A DNA stretch of 64,000 nt from Brevibacterium iodinum ATCC 49514 (GTDB taxonomy: Bacteria; Actinomycetota; Actinomycetes; Actinomycetales; Brevibacteriaceae): assembly GCF_900169265.1 (NCBI RefSeq), contig NZ_FXYX01000015.1:28922-92921 (forward strand), read 5' to 3'. A program made the position numbers and the translations under genes. Positions 8,490 to 17,799 of this stretch are shown one piece after another; positions within the stretch are counted from its first letter, which is position 1, and every line of letters begins with the position of its first letter. The notes below the pieces were generated by a model that worked only from the letters and a program-made list of their open reading frames with translations, made no database searches and was not told the origin of the DNA.

Positions 8490-9950
8490 GTGCTCGATTC
8501 CACTGACTTCAAGGTCGCCGATCTCAGCTTGGCCGAGGCCGGCCGACACCAGATCCGCCTCGCCGAAAGGGAGATGCCCGGCCTCATGGCGCTGCGTGAG
8601 GAATACGCCTCGACGGCTCCGCTGGCCGGGGCCCGCATCGCCGGCAGCCTGCACATGACCGTGCAGACCGCGGTCCTCATCGAAACCCTGGTCGCACTCG
8701 GTGCAGACGTCCGGTGGGCCAGCTGCAATATCTTCTCCACCCAGGACGAGGCCGCAGCGGCCGTCGTCGTCGGCTCCGGCACCCCCGAAGCCCCGGCCGG
8801 CGTCCCCGTCTTCGCATGGAAGGGCGAGACCCTCGAAGAGTACTGGTGGGCCGCGGACAAGATCTTCGACTTCGCGGATGGACCGAACCTCATCCTCGAC
8901 GACGGCGGCGACGCCACCATGTACGTGCTCAAGGGCACCGAATTCGAAGCCGCCGGGGGAGTGCCCACCGCCGGCGCCGAGGATTCGAAGGAGTTCAAAG
9001 TCCTGCTCAAACAGATCGCCGCGTCCATCGAATCGGCCCCCGGACGCTTCGCCCGTCTGGCCGCCGGAATCAAGGGCGTGAGCGAGGAGACGACTACAGG
9101 AGTCAACCGCCTCTACCGCCTCGCCGAACAGGGGACTCTGCCGTTCCCTGCCATCAACGTCAACGATTCGGTGACGAAGTCGAAGTTCGACAATCGCTAC
9201 GGCATCCGCCATTCGCTGCCCGACGGGCTCAACCGTGCCACCGATGTCCTCATCGGCGGAAAGATCGCCGTCGTCATCGGCTACGGCGACGTCGGCAAGG
9301 GTGCCGCCGAAGCGCTGCGCGGGCAGGGTGCGCGCGTCATCGTCACCGAGATCGATCCGATCTGTGCGCTGCAGGCCACGATGGACGGCTACCAGGTCGA
9401 TCTCCCCGCCGAGGTGGCTCCCCAGGCCGACATCATCATCACCACGACCGGAAACACCCGGGTCCTCGACGTCGACGTGCTGCAGACGCTCAAACCCGGG
9501 GCCATCGTCGGCAACGTCGGCCACTTCGACGAGGAGATCGATCTGGCAGGGCTGTCCCGCCTGCCCGGAGTGGAGAAGATCGAGATCAAACCGCAGGTCC
9601 ACGAGTGGAGCGTGCCCGTGCCCGCCGAGGCGGGACTCGGTCGTGACCGTACGGACTTCCTCGTCCTCTCCGAAGGGCGCCTGCTCAACCTGGGCAACGC
9701 CACCGGCCATCCGTCGTTCGTGATGAGCGCGTCATTCAGCAATCAGGTGCTCGCCCAGATCGAGCTGTGGAACGCCCACGATGACTACGGCAACTCGGTG
9801 CACCGGCTGGCGAAGGAACTCGACGAGAAGGTGGCGCGCCTCCATCTGCCGGCGCTCGGGGCGAAGCTGTCCGAACTGAGCAAGGAACAGGCCGAGTACA
9901 TCGGCGTCGACGTGGCAGGACCGTTCAAACCCGAGCACTACCGGTACTGA
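8490..9950 (+). CDS. ahcY: Adenosylhomocysteinase (S-adenosyl-L-homocysteine hydrolase)
   Basis: NAD-dependent enzyme that reversibly splits S-adenosylhomocysteine into adenosine and homocysteine, closing the methylation cycle. The GTG at 8490 is chosen because GGGAGG (8480-8485) is just upstream; an ATG at 8478 would overlap that site and add four residues. The 486-residue product begins with the family [10 protein letters not shown] block, contains the substrate loop [13 protein letters not shown] near 225, the NAD-binding GYGDVGKG near 264-271 and the C-terminal KPEHYRY-type ending that reaches into the neighbouring subunit. A TAGACT hexamer near 8450 could be its -10 box. Confidence 0.95.
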   Translation: MLDSTDFKVADLSLAEAGRHQIRLAEREMPGLMALREEYASTAPLAGARIAGSLHMTVQTAVLIETLVALGADVRWASCNIFSTQDEAAAAVVVGSGTPEAPAGVPVFAWKGETLEEYWWAADKIFDFADGPNLILDDGGDATMYVLKGTEFEAAGGVPTAGAEDSKEFKVLLKQIAASIESAPGRFARLAAGIKGVSEETTTGVNRLYRLAEQGTLPFPAINVNDSVTKSKFDNRYGIRHSLPDGLNRATDVLIGGKIAVVIGYGDVGKGAAEALRGQGARVIVTEIDPICALQATMDGYQVDLPAEVAPQADIIITTTGNTRVLDVDVLQTLKPGAIVGNVGHFDEEIDLAGLSRLPGVEKIEIKPQVHEWSVPVPAEAGLGRDRTDFLVLSEGRLLNLGNATGHPSFVMSASFSNQVLAQIELWNAHDDYGNSVHRLAKELDEKVARLHLPALGAKLSELSKEQAEYIGVDVAGPFKPEHYRY

Positions 9951-10043
9951 TCGAGCAATGCCGGTCCGGTCCGGCGGCGGAGCGGGCGAACCCGGTCGCA
10001 GGCCGGGACCGCGGCGTCAGCGCCGGACAGTCAGACTGCGTCG

Positions 10044-10868
10044 TCAGCGGCGGGTGAGGCTGAGGCCGTGGGGAAGCGTGTCGACTTCGGACCGGAAAGC
10101 GTCCGCACGGTCGCTCCGACGGCGCTGTTTCTCGACTTCGGCGATGCGCTGCCGATGGATGACCGCTGACAGGAACTGTTCGGGAAACGTTCCCTCCGGC
10201 GGGGCCGGAGCCACATAGGGATTGAGCTCGGTGGCGAGCTCGATCGCTCGCTGCCACCTCGACTCCGCACCGAGCTGGGGCGCCATTGCGAGGAACGCGA
10301 CGATGCGCCGATGCAGACCATCGGGGATCGCTGTCACGTCTGTGCGGTTCAGCCATTCGTGCAGATGAGGAGCCACATGGGTGTGCATGGGCGGCAGAGG
10401 TCGGCTGCGTTCGCTGACGGCGATGGTCCCGGCCAGATAGTCGCCGAGGCGCTTGGCCTGCGGTGAGAGCAGACCGGACAGAGCCGCGATGCCGCCGCCG
10501 CTGGACACGATCTCGAACGGCCACAGCAGAGCGCGGATGAAGGAATGGCGCAGCCGCACCGCACCGCCGTCGTCGCGAACAACGCGCAGCCCGAGGATGA
10601 GCTTGCCCAGCGAACGACCGTGACTGAGCACTTCGACGAGCATCGGCAGCAGCACGAACACGAAGATCGTCATCACGGTCATGAGTGCGCCGAGAAGCAG
10701 TCCGTTGAGATCGAGCACCTTGAGCATGAGCCAGAACATGGCGATGAGCAGACCGATATTCACCAGCGAATAGACGATGTAGTCGATGAGACAGCTCAAT
10801 GCCCGCGCCGCGAGAGCGGCCGGTTGGACGTTGAGTTCGACGGCTTCACCGGTGATCAGAGTACTCAC
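10044..10868 (-). CDS. RDD family membrane protein
   Basis: 274 residues starting from a GTG. The N-terminal half carries the RDD-family layout: an Arg-Ala-Leu then Asp in the first membrane segment (about 22-45), a second hydrophobic region (58-85) and the conserved GRSLGKLILGLRVV loop (about 88-101), then a third segment. The C-terminal 110 residues are soluble and basic. Function of the family is unclear; roles in transport or envelope stability have been suggested. It diverges from the SpoIIM-like gene and belongs by position to the conserved MoxR/DUF58 neighbourhood. Confidence 0.85.
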   Translation of the reverse strand: MSTLITGEAVELNVQPAALAARALSCLIDYIVYSLVNIGLLIAMFWLMLKVLDLNGLLLGALMTVMTIFVFVLLPMLVEVLSHGRSLGKLILGLRVVRDDGGAVRLRHSFIRALLWPFEIVSSGGGIAALSGLLSPQAKRLGDYLAGTIAVSERSRPLPPMHTHVAPHLHEWLNRTDVTAIPDGLHRRIVAFLAMAPQLGAESRWQRAIELATELNPYVAPAPPEGTFPEQFLSAVIHRQRIAEVEKQRRRSDRADAFRSEVDTLPHGLSLTRR

Positions 10869-10969
10869 CCGACCATCGTGTCATATCGCCGCGTTCCGAG
10901 GTGGTCGTTTCGCCGAGAGCTTGCCGTGTGCCTCCCGCTGAGTCGGCGGTCCCGAGGCGTCGTCTCCGA

Positions 10970-10975
10970 TAGGGT
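10970..10975 (+). promoter_or_regulatory. -10 box close to the SpoIIM-like start
   Basis: TAGGGT ends 6 bases before the ATG at 10982, so the transcript may be leaderless. The intervening GGAGGG could instead act as a ribosome-binding site for a longer transcript; the sequence cannot decide between the two. Confidence 0.4.
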
Positions 10976-10981
10976 GGAGGG

Positions 10982-11980
10982 ATGGATCCGAACCTGCTGG
11001 CCCAGCTGCACGGCGATGACTGGCTGGAGCTCTCGGCATTGGCGAAGAAGAACACGCTGACACCCGAGCAGACGACCCATTTCCTCGAGCTCTACCGGAC
11101 CGCGTCGAAGGATCTGTCGCGGATCACGACGGTGGCTCCCGACTCTCTCGAAGCCGCTCGGCTGTCGGCGATCGTCCACCGCTCCCGCAATCATCTCTCG
11201 TCCGTGCCCAGCGGAGGACTGTCCGGGCTCGCACGGTTCTTCGTCATCAGTCTGCCGCTGTCGCTGTACCGGCTGCGATGGGACTTCGTCATCGTGGCCG
11301 CCGGATTCCTCGCCGTCGCCGTCCTGTCGGGCATCTGGGCAGGAACGCACCCGGAAGTGCTCGAGACCTTCGGGGATCGAGAGTTCCGACGACAGTTCGC
11401 CGAACATGATTTCGTCGACTACTACAAAGAGAATCCGAACGGCTTCTTCGCCGTCGGCGTGTGGACGAACAACGCTTGGATCGCCGTCCAGTTCGTCCTC
11501 CTCGGCATCACCGGCGGCTATGTCATCGTCGGGCTGGTCTCGAATGCCGTCAACGTCGGCTTCTCCGGAGCGATGATGTTCGAGTTCGACCGGGCCTCCG
11601 ACTTCTTCCTCTACATCCTGCCCCACGGGATCCCGGAGATCAGCTGCGTCATCCTCGCCGCTGCCGCGGGTCTGCGTCTCTTCTTCGCCTGGGTGGTGCC
11701 GGGCCCCAGGCTGCGCCGCGACAAGCTCGCCTCCGAAGCTCGGTCGCTGCTCGTCGTCGCCGGCGGTCTCGTGCTGCTGCTGTTCGGTTCGGGACTCATC
11801 GAGGGTTTCGTGACCCCGAACCCGATTCCGCCGGCGGTCAAGATTGCCATCGGCGTGGCCTATACCGTGGCTGTCGTCGTCTACGCGTGGTACTTCGGCA
11901 AGCGCGCCGCCGCAGCCGGACTCAGCGCCGATCTCGACGAGCATCAGGCCGGATACTCGGTCATCTCCACCGACCGCTGA
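10982..11980 (+). CDS. Stage II sporulation protein M-like membrane protein
   Basis: 332 residues of the SpoIIM-like family that is widespread in non-sporulating actinomycetes. The first ~90 residues are soluble and helical; five hydrophobic segments follow (about 95-120, 165-190, 205-225, 255-275 and 285-305). A conserved patch around the third segment (HGIPEI, roughly 212-217) is typical of the family and contains a His-Gly-x-Pro-Glu motif inside the membrane. In Bacillus SpoIIM is part of the peptidoglycan-degrading engulfment complex; here the gene sits beside the MoxR cluster and a general envelope role is inferred. Confidence 0.85.
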   Translation: MDPNLLAQLHGDDWLELSALAKKNTLTPEQTTHFLELYRTASKDLSRITTVAPDSLEAARLSAIVHRSRNHLSSVPSGGLSGLARFFVISLPLSLYRLRWDFVIVAAGFLAVAVLSGIWAGTHPEVLETFGDREFRRQFAEHDFVDYYKENPNGFFAVGVWTNNAWIAVQFVLLGITGGYVIVGLVSNAVNVGFSGAMMFEFDRASDFFLYILPHGIPEISCVILAAAAGLRLFFAWVVPGPRLRRDKLASEARSLLVVAGGLVLLLFGSGLIEGFVTPNPIPPAVKIAIGVAYTVAVVVYAWYFGKRAAAAGLSADLDEHQAGYSVISTDR

Positions 11981-12021
11981 TCAAATTGTCGCTGACAGTT
12001 CGCCGCTGAGCGGGGTCGCGG

Positions 12022-13308
12022 TCACAGCCCGCCGGAGACTTTGAGCCGGATGTAGAGATCGGCCAACGCTCCGGGAAGCTTCTCCGGCAGAGCCTGGACG
12101 GAGGAGATGCCGAGTCCGCGCAGCCGAGACTGCAGCGACGCCGTCGCGAGCATCTCGGCCTCGGCGGCCGCCGCCGTATAGACGTCGTCGGCGTCGCCGC
12201 GCCGGGCAGCCAGGTCCTCAAGTGCGGGATCTTCGACTCCGGCGACGACGACCCGGTGGTGTGCCGTGAGAGTCGGCAGCACCGGCAGGATGTCCTCGGC
12301 GATGGTCGCCTCATCGAGCTGAGTGACCAAGACGACGAGCGCCTGCTGCCGGGAGGTCTGCAGAACCGCAGCGGCGATCGACTCCCAGTTCGCCTCGTAG
12401 AGCTCCGGGTACACAGGCGTCAGCGCCACCGACAGGTCATGGACCGGATCATGAGCCCGGTGGCTCGATGCGACGGCCCGCACCCGGGCATCGGCGACGA
12501 TGACATCGACCCGATCGCCGGCACCCGTGGCCAGGGCCGTCAGCAGCAGCGACGCCTCGAGCGCGGCGTCGAAGACCGTTCCCTCACCACAGCGACGGGC
12601 GGCGAACCGGGAGGAGTCGACGACGATGACGACGCGACGATCCTTCTCCGGCCGCCAGGTTTTGACAACGAGATTCTGCGCGCGGGCGCTGGCTCGCCAG
12701 TCGATCGACCGGACATCGTCACCGTCGACGTAGTCGCGCAGCGAATCGAATTCCGTGCCCATTCCGCGTATCATCACCGCGGACCGCCCCTCGAGCTCCC
12801 GCAGCTTCTGCGTCTTCGACGGCAGCTCCCTCCGGGACACGAAAGGTGGCAGAACACGCACAGAGGCGGGAACATCGATGCTCTTCTGCCGATGGGTCAG
12901 CCCGAGCTTGCTGCGACTGCGCACGGTCACCAGATCGCCAGGCAGCGCGCCGCGTCGCATCGGCTCCAGCTCGGTGATCACCTCTGTCTGCTCGCCCGGT
13001 TCCAGCACGTGACGAGAACGGGTCTCGACCGCCCCGGCACTTGGTGCCCAGGCGTCGCGGACGTGGAGGCGCAACCGGCGGTTGGTCCCATTGATGAGAG
13101 TCAGCGTGCTGTGGGTGCTGTCGCCGAGGCGGACCATCGGTCCCGGTGTGCGCTGGACTTCCAAACCGTGGATCCGGGGGACGACGAAGAAGTCGAGGAC
13201 CGCTGCCAGGACGATCACACCGGCCACGACCAGGGCCGTCGGCCATGTGGGCACCAGCATGACGGGCACGAGGCCGAGAAGGGTGAGCAGGAACAGTCGG
13301 GTGGTCAT
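12022..13308 (-). CDS. DUF58 domain protein (MoxR-associated, VWA-like)
   Basis: 428 residues. Two N-terminal membrane segments (about 5-20 and 22-45) are followed by a beta-rich domain and the DUF58 signature around DYVDGDDVRSIDWRASAR (about 190-207), then a von Willebrand A-like fold whose metal site would lie at VVDSSRF (about 230-236). DUF58 proteins are co-encoded with MoxR AAA+ ATPases and are thought to be their substrates or adaptors. Last gene of the five-gene operon; its ATG directly abuts the moxR stop codon. Confidence 0.88.
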   Translation of the reverse strand: MTTRLFLLTLLGLVPVMLVPTWPTALVVAGVIVLAAVLDFFVVPRIHGLEVQRTPGPMVRLGDSTHSTLTLINGTNRRLRLHVRDAWAPSAGAVETRSRHVLEPGEQTEVITELEPMRRGALPGDLVTVRSRSKLGLTHRQKSIDVPASVRVLPPFVSRRELPSKTQKLRELEGRSAVMIRGMGTEFDSLRDYVDGDDVRSIDWRASARAQNLVVKTWRPEKDRRVVIVVDSSRFAARRCGEGTVFDAALEASLLLTALATGAGDRVDVIVADARVRAVASSHRAHDPVHDLSVALTPVYPELYEANWESIAAAVLQTSRQQALVVLVTQLDEATIAEDILPVLPTLTAHHRVVVAGVEDPALEDLAARRGDADDVYTAAAAEAEMLATASLQSRLRGLGISSVQALPEKLPGALADLYIRLKVSGGL

Positions 13309-14394
13309 TCAGCGGGGCACTTCGGTCGTGGCGATGATCGAGTCGAGGACCTGACCGACATCCAGACCGTCCATCTGCGCCTCGGGGCGCAGGATGACCC
13401 GGTGCGACAGCGACATATGGGCCAGAGCCTTGACATCGTCGGGGGTCACATAGTGCCGACCGCTCAGCCACGCATGAGCGCGGGCGGCTCCGAGGATCCT
13501 CGTCGCTCCGCGAGGTGAGACGCCCAAGGCCAGGGACGGGGTCTGGCGGGTGGCTCGGGCGAGGTCGACGATGTAGGTGATGATCTGCGGGGCAATGTAG
13601 ATCTTCGCGATGGCTTCGCGGGCCCGGCCGATGAGTTCGGCATCGGCGACCGGACGCAGACCTGCCGCGGCCAGGGACCCTGCGTCGAAGCCTCGGGCAT
13701 GGCGGTCGAGGATCTCGAATTCGTGATCCCGTTCGGGCAGGTCGAGGACGAGCTTGAAGAGGAACCGGTCGAGCTGAGCTTCCGGGAGCGGATAGGTGCC
13801 TTCGTACTCGACGGGGTTCTGTGTGGCTGCGACGAGGAACGGTTCGGGCAGCTTCCGTGACCGTCCCCCGACGGACACCTGATGCTCCTCCATCGCCTCG
13901 AGCAGGGCCGACTGGGTCTTCGGCGGGGTGCGGTTGATCTCATCGGCGATGAGGATGTTCGTGAACACCGGGCCGGGACGGAATGAGAAGTCCGAGGCGG
14001 ACGCGTCGTAGACCAGCGAACCGGTGACATCGCTGGGCATGAGGTCGGGAGTGAACTGCACACGGGAGCTGTCCAGGCTGACCGCGGCGGCGAAGCTGCG
14101 CACGAGCAGAGTCTTCGCCACTCCGGGAACCCCTTCGAGAAGCACGTGACCTTGGCACAGCAGTGCGATGAGCATTCCCGTCACTGCCTGTTCCTGGCCG
14201 ACGACGGCCTTGGCGATCTCGGTGCGCACACCGGTGAACGCCTCTCGGACCGGGTCCGGTTCAGCTTGCGGAGCCTGCGCGCTGTCCGCAGCGGGGGGCT
14301 GCGGCGCGACCGGCTCCTGGGGCCGCGGGGCGGCCGGCGGCTGAGCGGCACCCGGTTCCTGAGGATTCGTGGGGCCCTGGGGCGGCTGGGTCAT
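13309..14394 (-). CDS. moxR: MoxR-family AAA+ ATPase
   Basis: 361-residue cytoplasmic AAA+ ATPase, a chaperone-like remodelling enzyme. A Pro/Ala/Gln-rich disordered N-terminus (1-48) precedes the AAA domain: Walker A GVPGVAKT near 88-95, Walker B LIADEINR near 149-156, sensor 1 AATQNP near 190-195 and a C-terminal helical lid. It is the fourth gene of the minus-strand operon, with DUF58 downstream and DUF4350 upstream (4-base overlap). By analogy with known MoxR/VWA pairs it probably assembles or activates a membrane-associated complex formed by its neighbours. Confidence 0.92.
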   Translation of the reverse strand: MTQPPQGPTNPQEPGAAQPPAAPRPQEPVAPQPPAADSAQAPQAEPDPVREAFTGVRTEIAKAVVGQEQAVTGMLIALLCQGHVLLEGVPGVAKTLLVRSFAAAVSLDSSRVQFTPDLMPSDVTGSLVYDASASDFSFRPGPVFTNILIADEINRTPPKTQSALLEAMEEHQVSVGGRSRKLPEPFLVAATQNPVEYEGTYPLPEAQLDRFLFKLVLDLPERDHEFEILDRHARGFDAGSLAAAGLRPVADAELIGRAREAIAKIYIAPQIITYIVDLARATRQTPSLALGVSPRGATRILGAARAHAWLSGRHYVTPDDVKALAHMSLSHRVILRPEAQMDGLDVGQVLDSIIATTEVPR

Positions 14395-15650
14395 GGGATC
14401 TCACTTTCGATCTGGGTGAGCTGATGGACGAGTTCGGTGAGTTCGGCGTCGGTGCGAGCCGGCGCAGAGACGAAGACATGGTGGAGACGGCCCGGATCGG
14501 TCCCCGTGACGGCCGCGATGCGAGCGATGATGTCGGGGGTGCGGGCATCGGGGCTGAGGCCCAGTCGTTTGGCGATGCGCAGCAGTGCTCCGGCCCGCAG
14601 AGTGTGCAGCGCCCCGTCCCGATCGTGGCTGCGCGAACTCAGGGCGGCCCGACCGTGCACGGTCTCCACGGCCGGCACGATGACCGGCAGTCGTTCGAGA
14701 GCCAGCGGCCCGAACCGGCGCCCGATGACGAGCAGCAGGACGAGCAGACACGGGACCAGCCACAGGACTCCGGCGAGGAACCAGCCGGGCACGTAATCGA
14801 TCGTCGACGGAGGCGACTGCTCCTGCCCCGAATCGTCGACGGTCGGATAGTAGACGACGAGGTTCTGCGTCTGGGACAGCTGCGAGAGCACGAGCGAGGC
14901 ATTGCCCTCTTCGTCGATGTTCTCATTGGTCACCCAGTCCGGGTTGCCGAGCACGGTCAGCGGGACGGAACCGCCCGAATCGGTGACGAACTGTCCGCGC
15001 GCAGACCCGGGGGCCACCTCGGTGCCGTCGATCTCAGCGACCCCGGGGCCGGTGAATGGGTAGCAGGCGGTGATCCCCTCGGTGCCCTTCTTCGTCCCCG
15101 CGTATTCGACCTCTCCGGTGGACACGGCACCGGCGCTGCGGGCGATCGGGGAGTCGCAGGCCGGTGCGGACGTGGCCTCCGGATCGGCCAACGCGCTGAG
15201 GCTGTCGTTGACGGTGATCCGGTCGGTGAACTCCGACACCGTCGGACCCGGATCGACGAGGACGAGCCGGTTGCCGTGGGTGCGCAGAGCGTACTCGAGA
15301 CCGGCGATGTCCCCGGGGGACAGAGCCGCGGTGTTCGCTGGAATGAGCAGGGTGGTGTCGGGTCGGGCGGCGGCCGAGCGGGCCTGCTCCTGATCCTCGG
15401 TGGTGGTGACATCGACGTCGTGGTCGCGCAGGGTCTCGACGAGGGCCTTCGTGCCGGTACGCTCTGTCGAGTCATAGTGCAGGGGCTCTGCGGACTCCTC
15501 GTCGCCGGTCAGCAGCACGAGCACGATCACGGTGACGAGGATGACGAAGGCCGCGACGATCCACACCGCAGCCGAGCGCAGCCGAGCGCGCAGCGGAACC
15601 CGCGAGGTCGACCGGGTGCCGCGGGCGGCGACATCCAACTGTGCGCTCAT
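14391..15650 (-). CDS. DUF4350 domain membrane protein
   Basis: 419 residues from the ATG at 15650, chosen because GGGAGG lies 7 bases upstream. A membrane segment at 29-48 anchors an extracytoplasmic DUF4350 domain (about 60-230) with a Rossmann-like pattern and a few acidic loops, followed by a second membrane segment near 250-275 and a cytoplasmic C-terminal domain. The family resembles GATase-like ABC accessory proteins but no catalytic triad is evident. It overlaps its upstream and downstream partners by 4 bases each (ATGA), so it is tightly coupled within the MoxR operon. Confidence 0.82.
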   Translation of the reverse strand: MSAQLDVAARGTRSTSRVPLRARLRSAAVWIVAAFVILVTVIVLVLLTGDEESAEPLHYDSTERTGTKALVETLRDHDVDVTTTEDQEQARSAAARPDTTLLIPANTAALSPGDIAGLEYALRTHGNRLVLVDPGPTVSEFTDRITVNDSLSALADPEATSAPACDSPIARSAGAVSTGEVEYAGTKKGTEGITACYPFTGPGVAEIDGTEVAPGSARGQFVTDSGGSVPLTVLGNPDWVTNENIDEEGNASLVLSQLSQTQNLVVYYPTVDDSGQEQSPPSTIDYVPGWFLAGVLWLVPCLLVLLLVIGRRFGPLALERLPVIVPAVETVHGRAALSSRSHDRDGALHTLRAGALLRIAKRLGLSPDARTPDIIARIAAVTGTDPGRLHHVFVSAPARTDAELTELVHQLTQIESEIP

Positions 15651-16375
15651 ACAGCTGCCTCCCGGCGGACCGGAAGTGCGCTCAGCGCCCGGTCGAGAGC
15701 GCACAGATCCGCATAGACCTCGCCGAGGCTGCGGTCGGCGCGTGTCTTCGCCGCGGTCTCCTCCCCGTAGCGGAGGTCGTTGAAGACCTCGGCCACCCCG
15801 TGGACGGCGGGTCCGTGCTCGGGCAGGGCCGCCTCGGCGGAACGGGCGATCTCACTCGCTGTGGCCGAGGACTCGAGCGAGACGATCTGCTTGACGGACA
15901 GGACCGCGAAGATCGCTCGGGATCCGTCGATGACCGCGGTTTCGAAGTCCCCGGCCTGTGCGGCGCGGGCCGCGCTCTCGCGCCACGGGCCCGGTTCTGG
16001 CTGGGAGACGACAGGATCGAATGCGGACAGCGGGACGCCGACGCGGTGGAATGCGGCCCGACGCACTCGCCAGACGATGAGGGCGATGATCGCGGCGAGA
16101 CCGAGGACGACGACGATGAGCAGCCACGGGGAGTTCGCGCCCAGGGCGGCGTGGACGAGCGAATCCCACAGGGAGGACAGCCACCGGCCGATCCGTTCCA
16201 AGGGGGTGAGGTCGTTGGCGGCGTATTCCGGTTTCGAGAGTTCGTGCTCGACCCATTCGCGGCCGGTGTCCCGGTCGATGTTCGCCGAGGCGGCGCGAAG
16301 CTGTGCCGCGCCCGGCAGGGAGGCCGCGGCGGTGTGGAGGTGGCCGGCCGCCTCGGTGATGGGGGAGAGGATCAT
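15647..16375 (-). CDS. DUF4129 domain membrane protein
   Basis: 242 residues starting at the ATG 16375-16373. An N-terminal extracytoplasmic helical portion is followed by one membrane segment (about 92-112) and a cytoplasmic DUF4129 domain; DUF4129 is related to the C-terminal part of transglutaminase-like membrane proteins that accompany MoxR and DUF58. The start overlaps the stop of the upstream membrane protein and its stop overlaps the DUF4350 start, both as ATGA. An apparently much longer frame upstream of 16375 is not used, because that region encodes the previous gene in another frame. Confidence 0.82.
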   Translation of the reverse strand: MILSPITEAAGHLHTAAASLPGAAQLRAASANIDRDTGREWVEHELSKPEYAANDLTPLERIGRWLSSLWDSLVHAALGANSPWLLIVVVLGLAAIIALIVWRVRRAAFHRVGVPLSAFDPVVSQPEPGPWRESAARAAQAGDFETAVIDGSRAIFAVLSVKQIVSLESSATASEIARSAEAALPEHGPAVHGVAEVFNDLRYGEETAAKTRADRSLGEVYADLCALDRALSALPVRREAAV

Positions 16376-17421
16376 CGGTCCTCCTCGGCGCGGATGAGGA
16401 CGAGGTCGAGCCCCTCCGAGCGCATCTGCTGATCGAAGAAGCAGACCGTGACCAGGCAGGCGAAATAGGCGAAGAGGACGGCGGAGGAGATGAGCGTGAG
16501 TGCGAGCAGCAGACCCACGGAGACGATGGCGATGGCCGCCTGCGCCGTCGTCGACTCGGCTGTCGTCGTCATGCCGACGCCCAGGAGAACCGAGATGACG
16601 AAGACGATCGGGGTGATGATGAGCTGGACGAGCTGATTGGACAGGAAGTAACCGAGCGCCAGCTGGCCGAGCATTCGCCAGAAGCCGCGCGCGGTGAGTT
16701 TCCAAGAGCGGCGGATTCCGGCACGGACGCTCAGGTCCTCGACCGCGATCGCCGAACCGAGGAACGCCAGGCGCAGGTTGACCCAGATGAGCGCGACGAA
16801 CCACAGCAGAGCGGCCAATGCGGCCCATACGAAGGCGAGGATCGCCGAATCGGCGCCCAGGAACAGCAGCGTCGGGGCGGTGAGGGCCAGCAGCAGGCCG
16901 AGGTTGATTCCACTCATCAGCAGTGTGGCCAGGATGAGGCGCAGGCGGCGACCGGACAGGGACTTCCACGCCATCGACAGAGTGGTCCTGCGGGCGCCGA
17001 AGGAGGCGCGGGTGCCGGTGGCGATGATGCCGGAGAGCAGATGGGCCAAACCGAGGCTGAGCAGGCTGAGTGCCACCGACCCGAGTTGGGCCAGGGCGAT
17101 GAAACCGGAGGCGGCATCCTCGTTGCCGCTGAGGTCGTTGAAGAACGGCAGGAACTGCACTGCGATGAGGGCACCGATCGCGGTGAGCAGCAGGCTCCAG
17201 AGGGAGAAGACGATGAGAGAGGAGCCGATGGACAGAGTCGGGACGAATCGCAGCAGGCGGAAGCCCGAATCCAGCGCCTCGATGAATGTCAGCGGACGTT
17301 TGGGCAGGAGCCCGCGTGGGGGAGGCGGCTGCCATCCGCGTGAGGGCGGGGACGGTGAACGCCGCTGCCACCGGCCGGTGTGCCAGTCGACCTCCGAGGT
17401 CCATGCATTCGTCTGTCCCAT
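16372..17421 (-). CDS. Polytopic membrane protein, first gene of the MoxR operon
   Basis: 349 residues from the ATG at 17421. The first 50 residues are soluble and rich in Arg, Pro and Trp, then six or so membrane segments occupy 55-335, with a conserved amphipathic RRSWKLTARGFWRMLG-like loop near 228-243. The layout resembles the glycerophosphoryl-diester phosphodiesterase membrane domain family (a membrane module without the catalytic part). No enzymatic residues are visible. It heads the operon membrane protein / DUF4129 / DUF4350 / MoxR / DUF58 and may form the membrane platform on which the MoxR system acts; that role is inference. Confidence 0.75.
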   Translation of the reverse strand: MGQTNAWTSEVDWHTGRWQRRSPSPPSRGWQPPPPRGLLPKRPLTFIEALDSGFRLLRFVPTLSIGSSLIVFSLWSLLLTAIGALIAVQFLPFFNDLSGNEDAASGFIALAQLGSVALSLLSLGLAHLLSGIIATGTRASFGARRTTLSMAWKSLSGRRLRLILATLLMSGINLGLLLALTAPTLLFLGADSAILAFVWAALAALLWFVALIWVNLRLAFLGSAIAVEDLSVRAGIRRSWKLTARGFWRMLGQLALGYFLSNQLVQLIITPIVFVISVLLGVGMTTTAESTTAQAAIAIVSVGLLLALTLISSAVLFAYFACLVTVCFFDQQMRSEGLDLVLIRAEEDR

Positions 17422-17545
17422 CACGCCAATCCTGCCATGATTCGCCGGCGAGTGCCGAGAGGCCTCCCTGTCGGATTCGGTGCGCGTCGGCCGTGTCGAT
17501 CCCGGCCGTTGGGGTAACGGCCCGGGGACGGTTCGGGGTTGGTCT

Positions 17546-17604
17546 GAGGGGCGGTCTGGGGTCGGTCCGAGGGACGGTCTGAGGGACGGTCTGAGGGACG
17601 GTCT
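17546..17604 (+). repeat. 12-bp tandem repeat upstream of mtrA
   Basis: Three exact head-to-tail copies of GAGGGACGGTCT at 17569-17604, preceded by a diverged copy GAGGGGCGGTCT at 17546-17557 and an 11-base remnant. The repeat lies in the 378-base gap (17422-17799) between the divergent MoxR operon and mtrA; the remainder of that gap shows only the mtrA promoter. The in-phase 12-base unit is typical of slippage-prone minisatellites. Confidence 0.85.
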
Positions 17605-17744
17605 GCAGGGAGGTTGAGAGGCCGTTTCGGCAGTCGGCCTCGGGCCGTGATCGGCCCGGTGCAGGGGGCCGTGCGGGGCGGTGGCCGAAGCGTCGGCCAC
17701 CGATGTCGGCGGATCCGGTGCATGAGGCAGTCGACAACGCCCGA

Positions 17745-17750
17745 TAGGCT
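17745..17750 (+). promoter_or_regulatory. Candidate mtrA -10 box
   Basis: TAGGCT fits the actinobacterial TANNNT -10 consensus and would give a leader of about 43 bases before the ATG at 17800. No convincing -35 hexamer is seen 16-18 bases upstream. Confidence 0.4.
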
Positions 17751-17799
17751 AGGAGTGTCGAGAACCGAAGAACACGCGAACATAAGGGACAATGGGAGC

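Noticed and set aside
9951..10043. Possible terminator between ahcY and the RDD gene
   Set aside because: GC-rich with several imperfect pairings but no clear stem-loop, so not listed.
15647..17737. Single 696-codon frame on the minus strand that includes DUF4129
   Set aside because: Upstream of 16375 the real gene is the membrane protein in a different frame; the long frame is read-through with an Arg/Pro-rich shadow and includes the tandem repeat.
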